64,000 nt of DNA from Streptomyces albiflavescens (lineage in GTDB: Bacteria > Actinomycetota > Actinomycetes > Streptomycetales > Streptomycetaceae): positions 229,620 through 293,619 of the forward strand of contig NZ_BMMM01000014.1 in NCBI RefSeq assembly GCF_014645835.1, written 5' to 3'. Numbering within the stretch: position 1 is the first letter of the stretch; the number at the start of each line of letters is the position of its first letter. The notes beneath the pieces are model-generated. The model saw only the letters and a list, made by a program, of their open reading frames with translations, was not told where the DNA came from and did no database searches. Below, piece after piece: positions 27,063 through 34,269 of this stretch. A program made the position numbers and the translations under genes.

Positions 27063-30026
27063 CTACGCGCCCTCCACGTCTCCCTCGTAGAGCCGGGCGA
27101 GATGTCGGGCCTCGGTCTTCGCGCCTATGGCACGCAGCGCCCGGAACGCCTTCGGGACGCCCTCCGAAGCGGTCTCGGGGATGGTCTCGTGCCGGGTCAG
27201 GACGGCGGCCAGGGCGTTCCGGACCGTCGCCAGCGCGGGATCGCCCGTCAGCTCGTGCCGAGCCAGTTCGATCCGCTCGGCGACGTCCGACCAGGGCACG
27301 TTTGGGCCGGGCCAGGTGAGCAGGGCGTGCACGGATTCCGCGAGCGCGTCGGCGCCCTCCGCCTTCCGGCCGAGGGCGAACAGGAGCCGGGCGACACGGC
27401 GCAGGACCGTGGACTGGGCGTCGTTGATGCCCGCCGCATAGACGCCGCTCGCCTGGCGGGCCGCGATGTCGAGGTCGAGGTTCTTCCTCAACTGGGCGAT
27501 CTCCGCCCGGATGTCGAGGCTGTCCAGGGTCATGGGCACTTTGTCGCCATCCGCGCGCGAGGTACGGAAGGCGGGGTCGATCCGCTCGATGTCGTACAGC
27601 GTCCAGCCGTCCAGCAGCAGGTCGATTGAGTTGTGATAGACCCAGTTCGGATCGCGGTAGTACTGGTTGAGCTGGTAGCGGCGGTAAGTATGGTTCGTCC
27701 TGTCGGCCACCTGCAGCAGCATCGCGCTGTTGGCGTCGATCTCCACGGTCAGCTCGATATCCACCTCCGCTTGTTCCACGGGGAAGGAGATGACCCCGAT
27801 CTCGACGTCCTCGTGCGACGTCTTCGACTTCTCGACGACGGGCAGGACGACATCGGCGCCCGGGCTTCCCACGAAGGTGAAGTACTCGCTGCGCATTGTG
27901 GGGATCGTCGTGAGCCGCTCGATCAGCACGACGGGGAAGGCGTTCTCGTCAGGAGCCTTCCTGTACCGCTCGTCCAGCACTTCGGGAAACTCGGGAAAGA
28001 CGTTCTCGCTAGGACCCTTCTTGTACCGCAAGCCGCTGTCGTCGGCAGTGCCGGCGTATGAGCAGCGGATACCGATTCCCCGGTGGCTCAGGTCCAGCAG
28101 CAGCGGCACCGCTCCCTCTCGGGCCGCCGACGCGCCCGAGAGCAGCGAGGAGTACAACGCCAGGCCGTGGGCTACGGCAAGGTCCTGGTACGTGGCGACG
28201 AACTCCACGTCGTCCAGGATCTCTTCGAGACACTCCCGTACGGTGAAGATCTTTCCGCCCTGCCCGCTGAGCAGGACGACGTCGATGGGATCGTCCAGAT
28301 ACGCGTCGTCGATGGCCGCCCGCACCACCTCAGCGAACCGCTCGGTCAACTCCGCGCAGACTTCACGGAATTCGGCCCGCTCGACGGTGAAGTGGTGGGA
28401 TAGCACCTGCGCCCCGACCTCGACGTCCCGGATGACGACCTGGGCCGACTCCTGCTCGGTCAGCAACTGTTTGGCCCGCTCGGCCTCATGGAGGATCTGC
28501 GCCTCCAGACCCGCGTCGAACGTCACGGCGTTGTTCCAGGCGCGCAGCCGCTCCCGAAATACACCGGCAAGAACGACGTCGAAGTCCAAGCCGCCGAGGT
28601 GGTTGTCGCCGTAGACCGACTTGATCTCGTGAACCTGGTCGCCGACCTCGGCGACTGCCACGTCGAGCGTGCCACCGCCGAGATCAACGACGAGGACGTT
28701 GCCCTCCCAGTCCGGCCGGTCCAGGTGCAGCAGTACACAGGCGATGTTGGGCTCGCCCACCATCCGCCGCGCCCTCAGCCCCGCCAGCTCGAACGCGTGC
28801 AGCAGGCTGTTGGCCTGTCTGATGCTGAAGTTGGCCGGGTAGGCGATCATCGCCTCCCGCGGCAGCTTGCCCAGCGCATCCTCGGCGTTGCTGCGCAGGC
28901 TCCTGATCACGAGCGACGACAGCAGCTCGGCCGACAACTCCTTGCCGTCCACGGGGACGGCGTACTCGGTACCGAGGTGCCGCTTGATCGCCCGTACAGT
29001 ACGGCCGGCGGAGAACCGCTCGAGATCGACCGCGCGGGAGCCGACCAGATAGTCGAGATCCGGCACGAAGGTGATGACGGAGGGCACGAGCCGCCGGCCG
29101 TCCCCGGCCGGAACGAAGTGAACCCTCGAGTCGTCGTCGGCCACCGCGATAACGGAGTTGGTGGTTCCAAAATCGATGGCAAAAGGTGCCCGCTCGGAAA
29201 TCTTCGCGCTGTTGATACGGATCACCGAGCGCTGCCGCAGCTCCTCGCCCACGCCTGCCGACGCACGCCACTCGTTGCGCTTGCGGAGCGAGACGATCTC
29301 CAGGCCGACAAGCGCGGCAGGTTCGACCCGCGAGTAGGGCTCCTGAACCGGCTTCTCGTACTGCCGCGCGAGCCGGGGCACATGCGCCGTCAGATAACCG
29401 TCGAGGTGCTCGACCGTGACGCAGCGGCCTTCGTCGCCGAAGGCGTTGTACAGCGCCTCGGTGAAGATGCCCGACTTCAGCTGCTCACTCTCGTAGGAAC
29501 TCGTGCCCGGTCCGCACGAGCAGAACGAGACCATGCCGGGCGGGCAGAGTCGCTCGACGTCGACCTTCTCCGCAGCCGCGAAGAGCGACTTGCCGCCGGC
29601 AACCGGGGTACGGCAGGCGTCCAGCAGCAGCACCACATGCTGGGCGCCGGTCGCACGCAACATCCTCACGAGGAAGACGAAGTTGAGACTGGTGTCCTCC
29701 AGGGCGTCGGTGAGCGACTCACTCGTTATCAGGTAGTCGTCACCGTCCGACGTCGAGTGGAAGCCGTGTCCGCTGAAGAAGAAGAACAGCCGGTCGATCG
29801 GAGCCGCGGCGTGTTTGGCCAGCTTGGACAGGGTGCGGATCACGTTGTGCTTGGTCGGGCCCGCGCCCGGGAGGCCGTCGGCGAAGGTGAAGACGGCCTC
29901 GTCCGAGATGTCCATCGAGTTGATGAACATGTCCCTCATCCGCATCGCGTCGAGATGGGCGAACCGCAGATCCGCGATGTCCTCGTCCTCGTAGTGGGAG
30001 CAGCCGACGGCCACCGCCACATTCAA
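27063..30026 (-). CDS. Caspase (C14)-Hsp70 fusion protein
   Basis: The 987-aa protein starts at TTG 30026 or GTG 30020. Residues 1-245 form a caspase/metacaspase fold with the His/Cys dyad in FFFFSGHGF (H87) and LLLDACRTP (C138). Residues 280-630 form an Hsp70-type actin-fold ATPase: phosphate loop 1 DFGTTNS (285-291), loop 2 DLGGGTLD (448-455) and an adenosine-site equivalent SGQGGKIF (587-594). A beta-rich part (about 640-830) resembles a DnaK substrate domain, and a helical tail follows. All key residues of both enzymes look present. Caspase homologues in bacterial conflict systems are killer or signalling proteases. Here an ATP-driven chaperone-like module may sense misfolded or foreign protein, or hold the protease inactive; that is inference. 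A small gene lies three bases upstream in the same operon. Confidence 0.9.
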   Translation of the reverse strand: MNVAVAVGCSHYEDEDIADLRFAHLDAMRMRDMFINSMDISDEAVFTFADGLPGAGPTKHNVIRTLSKLAKHAAAPIDRLFFFFSGHGFHSTSDGDDYLITSESLTDALEDTSLNFVFLVRMLRATGAQHVVLLLDACRTPVAGGKSLFAAAEKVDVERLCPPGMVSFCSCGPGTSSYESEQLKSGIFTEALYNAFGDEGRCVTVEHLDGYLTAHVPRLARQYEKPVQEPYSRVEPAALVGLEIVSLRKRNEWRASAGVGEELRQRSVIRINSAKISERAPFAIDFGTTNSVIAVADDDSRVHFVPAGDGRRLVPSVITFVPDLDYLVGSRAVDLERFSAGRTVRAIKRHLGTEYAVPVDGKELSAELLSSLVIRSLRSNAEDALGKLPREAMIAYPANFSIRQANSLLHAFELAGLRARRMVGEPNIACVLLHLDRPDWEGNVLVVDLGGGTLDVAVAEVGDQVHEIKSVYGDNHLGGLDFDVVLAGVFRERLRAWNNAVTFDAGLEAQILHEAERAKQLLTEQESAQVVIRDVEVGAQVLSHHFTVERAEFREVCAELTERFAEVVRAAIDDAYLDDPIDVVLLSGQGGKIFTVRECLEEILDDVEFVATYQDLAVAHGLALYSSLLSGASAAREGAVPLLLDLSHRGIGIRCSYAGTADDSGLRYKKGPSENVFPEFPEVLDERYRKAPDENAFPVVLIERLTTIPTMRSEYFTFVGSPGADVVLPVVEKSKTSHEDVEIGVISFPVEQAEVDIELTVEIDANSAMLLQVADRTNHTYRRYQLNQYYRDPNWVYHNSIDLLLDGWTLYDIERIDPAFRTSRADGDKVPMTLDSLDIRAEIAQLRKNLDLDIAARQASGVYAAGINDAQSTVLRRVARLLFALGRKAEGADALAESVHALLTWPGPNVPWSDVAERIELARHELTGDPALATVRNALAAVLTRHETIPETASEGVPKAFRALRAIGAKTEARHLARLYEGDVEGA

Positions 30027-30029
30027 GAC

Positions 30030-30365
30030 TCAGCCCCCCTGCTTGCGCTGGAAGATGAGCTTCATCCCGCCGTTGACTTCGGCGGACGTGGCACCCACGA
30101 GCCGCACCTCGCCCTTGCCCGTGACCTGGACGTGAACCTCGAGACCGGTCAGTTCGAGGGTGTCCGAGGCGGTAGACGCCCGGTCGAAGACCCCGCCGAC
30201 GTACTGGCACAGGTCGGCGACGTTCTGCGCGAGGATGTCGGAGCTGATCCGGGTGACGTGGGTGACCGCCGCCCGGGTGCGGGAGAAGACGGACTTCTCA
30301 CCATCATCGACACCGTAGTCGACCGTGACCACCGGCACCCCCGTGCCCGGTTGTTCGCTGCTCAT
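30030..30365 (-). CDS. Small trypco2-like partner of the caspase-Hsp70 protein
   Basis: This is a 111-aa soluble protein from ATG 30365. An extended Gly-rich N-terminus leads to SRTRAAVTHVTRISSDILAQ and a helix NVADLCQYVGGVFDRAS. A small beta domain follows (LTGLEVHVQVTGKGEVRLVG, then SAEVNGGMKLIFQRK). The final strands resemble the trypsin/caspase co-occurring (trypco) domains described next to proteases in predicted NTP-dependent conflict systems. The assignment is by eye and tentative. Its TGA lies three bases before the TTG start of the fusion gene, so the two are co-translated. It could be a targeting, inhibitory or substrate subunit of the caspase. Confidence 0.75.
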   Translation of the reverse strand: MSSEQPGTGVPVVTVDYGVDDGEKSVFSRTRAAVTHVTRISSDILAQNVADLCQYVGGVFDRASTASDTLELTGLEVHVQVTGKGEVRLVGATSAEVNGGMKLIFQRKQGG

Positions 30366-31157
30366 CCCTAAAGTGTGCTGGATCGGAGGTCCTGGGGTCC
30401 CGTGATCGCAGCAAAACCCGGCTGCCGCCCAGGGAAAAGAGAGAATCGGCCCCGGCGAAGGTCTGTGGTGACCGCTGCAGACGCCTTGTCACATCAGTGA
30501 GATCGCGCTTGAAGCCAATCAGCAGCATGCGGCACAGCCCGCCTGGACCGGCCTCCTCAGTCGAACAGGCCGAGGTCTGTCAGCTGCTGGCGCCAGACGA
30601 CGTGTTGGCGGTGCCGTGCACGGTTCCTGGACTACTTCCTCGCCGTCGCCGACTTCATCATGCGGGCCAAGAACGACGGCATCGCGGTCAAGTTCCCGAA
30701 ACGCCGAATCCCGCAACATCTCTTGCGCCTTCTCTTGCGGCTACTCCTGCGGCATCTCTTGCAACATCTCTTGCGCGAGCCCTTCAGGGAGGGGCAACGT
30801 TTCCTCAGGTCAACCACGGTTTTCGAGCTTGGTTGGGGGTCTGACACCCCCTTAGCTGCCACTTCTTGCGCGCTGGTTGGAGGGTGAGTGAGGGATGGGG
30901 GCGGGTGTAGTCGGATGGGGGCCCCGGGGTCGGGGCGCGGCCTGGAGCCCTGCCGGCTCCGGCACCCGGCCTGACGGCCGCCCTGGGACGGCGCGCCCGG
31001 GCCTGACGGTCCGCGTGCGGAGGGAGGTCGCCCCGCTGCGCGGGGCTGGGTGCTTTGGCCTGCTCCGCTGGCGCTCCGCCAAATTCCCGCGCAGGCACGG
31101 GAATTGAATTCCGCAAGCGGAATTCCCGCCGTGCGTGTACACCATGTCGATCACGAA
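30366..31157. other. Palindrome-rich region without an intact gene
   Basis: No complete gene is recognisable. A coding-like plus-strand piece near 30621-30700 reads RFLDYFLAVADFIMRAKNDG then IAVKFPKR and runs into the 12-bp tandem repeats. From 30940 to 31130 the DNA is packed with short palindromes, such as CCCCGCTGCGCGGGG near 31033 and GAATTCCGC-AA-GCGGAATTC near 31105-31124. It could be a decayed gene followed by structured intergenic DNA. Confidence 0.5.
30715..30774. repeat. Five 12-bp tandem repeats
   Basis: There are five imperfect 12-mers of the type AACATCTCTTGC (30715-30726, 30727-30738, 30739-30750, 30751-30762, 30763-30774). Read on the plus strand in one frame they encode a four-residue Leu-rich repeat (HLLR/LLLR). 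No stable protein context is evident. Confidence 0.85.
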
Positions 31158-31310
31158 GGGGCCATCCCCGCGGGCGCGGGGAGCAGAAGAGCAGCGCGGC
31201 GAACATGACGGCGCGGGCGCAGGGACCATCCCCGCGCGCGCGGGGATGGTCTCCGCGCCGAGCTCCGGCAGCAGTCACTCACCTGCTCCCCGTACGGCGG
31301 GGATGGTCCC
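31158..31310. CRISPR. Orphan, degenerate type I-E-like CRISPR repeats
   Basis: Three 28-29-bp units resemble the actinomycete type I-E repeat. Unit 1 is at 31158-31186; its reverse complement begins CTGCTCCCCGCGCCCGCGGG. Unit 2, at about 31222-31251, contains a perfect 28-bp palindrome at 31224-31251. Unit 3 is at about 31282-31310 (CTGCTCCCCGTACGGCGGGG). They are separated by unique 35- and 31-base spacers. Unit 3 is inverted relative to unit 1, and unit 2 is symmetrical, so this is a decayed or rearranged array and not a working one. No cas gene exists in the window. GC-rich palindromic DNA is the main alternative explanation. Confidence 0.5.
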
Positions 31311-31320
31311 CGCCGTACGG
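31290..31320. repeat. 14-bp-arm hairpin overlapping the last CRISPR-like unit
   Basis: CCGTACGGCGGGGA (31290-31303) and its exact complement (31307-31320) are separated by TGG. It could act as a terminator or have arisen by inverted duplication of half a repeat unit. Confidence 0.85.
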
Positions 31321-31377
31321 CTACGCGGCTGGACTACCGCTGCTGCTGGCGGCGAGCAATACTCCAGCACGCCGAAT

Positions 31378-31690
31378 GCTGACCATCTCGATGACTGACT
31401 GTAATCGAGAGCGAACACACGCAGTGGCCGATGACGAGCCCTGGCGAGGGCATCTGCTGGCTGCCAACCTGGAACAGGCGGTTGACCGTGTTCCGCAGCT
31501 TCGAACCGTGCTGGCGGGCAGTGCCGATGTCGATGCCTGGCGCGAAGATGACAACCGGGACACCACAGAGGTCTGTTGGATCCCGACGCTCTTACCGGCA
31601 TGCTCATCGCCGGCAACACGCACCAGACCGTCTCCCTTGCCGACGCAGCGGCCCTGGTCCAGATGGGTGGCGTCAAGAAGATAGAAATTT
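31378..31690 (+). other. Possible decayed small gene
   Basis: A plus-strand frame from ATG 31378 reads CNRERTHAVADDEPWRGHLL and LEQAVDRVPQLRTVL. After a frame change near 31570 it continues as LTGMLIAGNTHQTVSLADAA, then VQMGGVKKIEIYASAALRP. Both halves look like real protein, but I do not know the family. The end converges on the minus-strand gene at 31689. A single frameshift would make it a pseudogene of about 100 residues. Confidence 0.35.
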
Positions 31691-32723
31691 ACGCTTCGGC
31701 CGCGCTGCGGCCCACTGCCTCAAGCAGCGACCGGCGGTCGATCAAGCGGTCGAATCGACGATCGGGATCCAGGAGTGCGACAGCATCTCCCCGCGCCTGC
31801 GCGACAGCTCGGACCCTTTCCTCGGCCGACCACGAGCGATCGTCGAGGACGTAGTCACCTGCGCGGATAATTTCGCTAAGTGATCCGTCGACAAGGTCTG
31901 AGACCGCGATCCAGGTCGCATGCTCCCAGATCCTGTCTCGACCGGGAGCATCGGGAAGCCGGAGCCAACCGGCTTCCGGCTCCGCAGCGCCCATCGGCTG
32001 GACCCACTGAACCAACTCTACGAATCGCCGTGGAATACTCAGCGGGTCTATATACGGAGGTTCGTTCCCTCGCCTGCGCTGCCACCACTCGTCGATGCCG
32101 CCAGAAAACGAGACGTTTGGCGTCGGAGCTACCAAGTTGTTCGGGCGAGATGGCTGAAAATACCCGGCCGGGTCCGGCAGTTGGCCCACCTGCTCTGCTT
32201 CGGCCTGTAATTGGGCCATGCGCAGCCACGGTTGAGTCGCTGCCAGCGCCTGCAGAAGCTCCTCGGATTCGGCTACCCCGAGGAAGCAACGCGCTACGTC
32301 GCCGCGGGTTGCTGTAAATACAACGGATCGCACACCTTTCATCCGGCTCAGTAGATAAGTGAAGAGGTAAAGCCGCGACGTCAACCATTCCTTTCGGTCG
32401 TCGCTCTTCAGATCCACGATGAAGTAGTCTGCGCGCCCCGAAACCTGCAATGACTGCCGCAGGGTATCGAAGTAAGAGTCGTTGACGTTCTGCGCCGCTA
32501 CCAGTCCGCGCACATCCGCTCCTCTGACGCCCCGCCAGGGCGGAACTGTCTCGGTCTCCACCGCAAGCTCGATCGTCACCGACATCACCGACACCTGCGT
32601 GATCCGTCCGCCGACGGCTGACAGGAAGCCGCTGATCTGACGGCGTAGCGTGAGCCCCAGCACGAGTACGACAAGGGGCCACACGACGTGCCCCACCAGA
32701 CTGACCCAACTCGCTTCCGTCAT
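31689..32723 (-). CDS. Unknown membrane-anchored protein
   Basis: The 344-aa protein starts at ATG 32723 (MTEASWVSLVG). A single N-terminal membrane helix (VWPLVVLVLGLTL) is followed by a linker with SVTIELAVETE and an alpha/beta domain. That domain has YFIVDLKSDDRKEWLTSRLY, LLSRMKGVRSVVFTATRGDV and RCFLGVAESEELLQALAAT. A helical C-terminus follows (SIPRRFVELVQWVQPMG, EERVRAVAQARGDAVALL). The order membrane helix, 'D-YF-VDL', 'V-F' strands suggests a Rossmann-like fold, but I cannot name it. Composition is less GC-rich than neighbouring genes, suggesting transfer. Its start lies next to the truncated end of an IS1380 element, which may supply or have removed its promoter. Confidence 0.75.
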   Translation of the reverse strand: MTEASWVSLVGHVVWPLVVLVLGLTLRRQISGFLSAVGGRITQVSVMSVTIELAVETETVPPWRGVRGADVRGLVAAQNVNDSYFDTLRQSLQVSGRADYFIVDLKSDDRKEWLTSRLYLFTYLLSRMKGVRSVVFTATRGDVARCFLGVAESEELLQALAATQPWLRMAQLQAEAEQVGQLPDPAGYFQPSRPNNLVAPTPNVSFSGGIDEWWQRRRGNEPPYIDPLSIPRRFVELVQWVQPMGAAEPEAGWLRLPDAPGRDRIWEHATWIAVSDLVDGSLSEIIRAGDYVLDDRSWSAEERVRAVAQARGDAVALLDPDRRFDRLIDRRSLLEAVGRSAAEA

Positions 32724-32784
32724 TTTCCTATCGTCGTCCTGCTGAGCGACAGGAGCAAACCAGGAATGTCCAGGAGCGACACCT

Positions 32785-33635
32785 CGAGTACGGCCTGGTG
32801 AATTGCGTCGGTGATGGTCATGCCGACCGAATACGACAGCCACCGTCCGCGTTTCGCGAGCCAGGCCACGAACTCGTTGGTGCTGCCCGCGGAGTCGGTG
32901 CGGATCAGCGTCCGGCGCCCGCGCCGATAGGACTTGGGCAGCTGGGCCAGGGCCAGTTGGGCGGGCGTGATGTGATCGGCGGCGGTGTTGCTGCCGGCGT
33001 TTCCGGGCCTGAGTAGACCGGCCACCGGCTCACCGGACCCGCCCGTCCCGTGGTCGACGAAGCCCATCAGCGGGTGGTGGCCGAAGGTCTTCTTCCAGGT
33101 CGCAGCCGTGTCTTCCTTGTCGGAGTGCGCGATCACCAGGACGCCGTCCAGGTCCACGGTCACAGAACCGGTCGCATCCGGCGCCGTCTGCCCGGCCAAC
33201 TTTCATACATATTGGCGCACTTGGGACCGGGCACTGCGGATCGCGTTCAGGGCGCGTTGCGCCCGCTGCGAGCGTGTCGATCAGCTGGGAGACTGTCGGT
33301 TCCGAGGCCACCGGCCCGAACACGGCCGGCTCGGCTCGCAGCATGCCGATGTCGGCCAGGCAGTCGCCACCGAGGGCGACCGCGAGCGCCACATCCAGCA
33401 GGATCTTGCCGGGATCGTGGACCGCCCGCAGCTTGCGCCAGGGTGCCAGAGCCGCAGATGTCGCAGTATCCAGGCCCGTCTTGCGGACTGTCTCCACCAG
33501 CAGCACGGTCCCGGCCTGCGAGACCACTCCACGACCGCTGCCCTCAACGCGGACACGCGGGTACGACCCGATACGCTTCTTCACCTGAGAAGTGCTTCTT
33601 TCCACGGGATGATCTGGACCCTCGACAAGTCCCAT
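32785..33635 (-). mobile_element. IS1380-family transposase, C-terminally truncated
   Basis: The N-terminal part from ATG 33635 reads VKKRIGSYPRVRVEGSGRGV, LDTATSAALAPWRKLRAVHD and GDCLADIGMLRAEPAVFG. After a frameshift near 33200 the catalytic part continues: TGSVTVDLDGVLVIAHSDKE and RTLIRTDSAGSTNEFVAWLA, with two Asp of the DDE triad. It breaks off after TITDAIHQAVLEV near 32785, well before the expected end, so the last catalytic residues and right terminus are missing. GAGAAGTGCTCCTGACC near 33640-33660 (minus strand) may be the left terminal repeat. Confidence 0.85.
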
Positions 33636-33661
33636 CGTTCCAGGTCAGGAGCACTTCTCGC

Positions 33662-34269
33662 GTTTGTGATCAAGCCTCGGACAGACCACCTCGTGAAAGC
33701 CCAAGGTTGGCCACCCATCGGTCCTTCCCCGATCTGCGCAGGCTGGTGGTCTCGATCAAGACCGGTGCTGGTGACGTCCACAGCCAGATCAGTGGTGGCA
33801 CCCAGCACGGTCCGGTGCTGCAGGGCCGGGACTTCTCCGGCCTCTCTTTCGGCAGCCCTCCATCGCCGCCTCCGTCGCCGGAGGGATAGGCAATGATGGG
33901 CGACGCGCGCCGGACGCCAGATGCGGCAGTGTCGAATGAGATCACTGGCGGGGTGTTCTTCCGCGCGGTTATCCAGGGCCGGGACATCGCCGTCTGTGCC
34001 GTACCGCTGCGTGCGGCGAGACCACCCCCGTGGGGTTGGCACCGATCGCGGCCCACCCGCTCTCTGTTGCCGTCCGCTGCGACGGCGCTGTGGGATCTAG
34101 GCCGGGCCGTCGTCGGTCACATCGATATCTGGATGCGATCCCCGACGATGTGGTGTCGCACGCGTGTGTGATCTGCGCCACTATGAGAAGGATGGGGTAG
34201 CAGGAATTCCATCCTTCACCTCTTTGCGCCCGGCCACCTGTTTCGGCCCGATGGACAGAGGCGATCGCG
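33662..34269. other. Region upstream of the Tc toxin operon
   Basis: I recognise no gene in these roughly 600 bases; minus-strand frames are open but low-complexity. The last 130 bases before the Tc start are less GC-rich and contain an inverted repeat, so the operon's promoter probably lies there. Confidence 0.5.
34187..34217. promoter_or_regulatory. Inverted repeat in the Tc operon leader
   Basis: GAAGGATGG (34187-34195) and CCATCCTTC (34209-34217) form perfect 9-base arms around 13 bases, 52 bases before the first Tc ATG. It could be an operator or a leader hairpin that tempers expression. It lacks a T-run. Confidence 0.55.

Noticed and set aside
31055..31684. A plus-strand protein spanning the CRISPR-like region
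   Set aside because: Its sequence is the translation of the repeats (SPRARG, TIPARAG), a well-known spurious annotation over CRISPR-type DNA.
33670..34056. Minus-strand frames upstream of the Tc operon
   Set aside because: Two frames are open but neither shows a motif, ribosome-binding site or consistent third-position bias.
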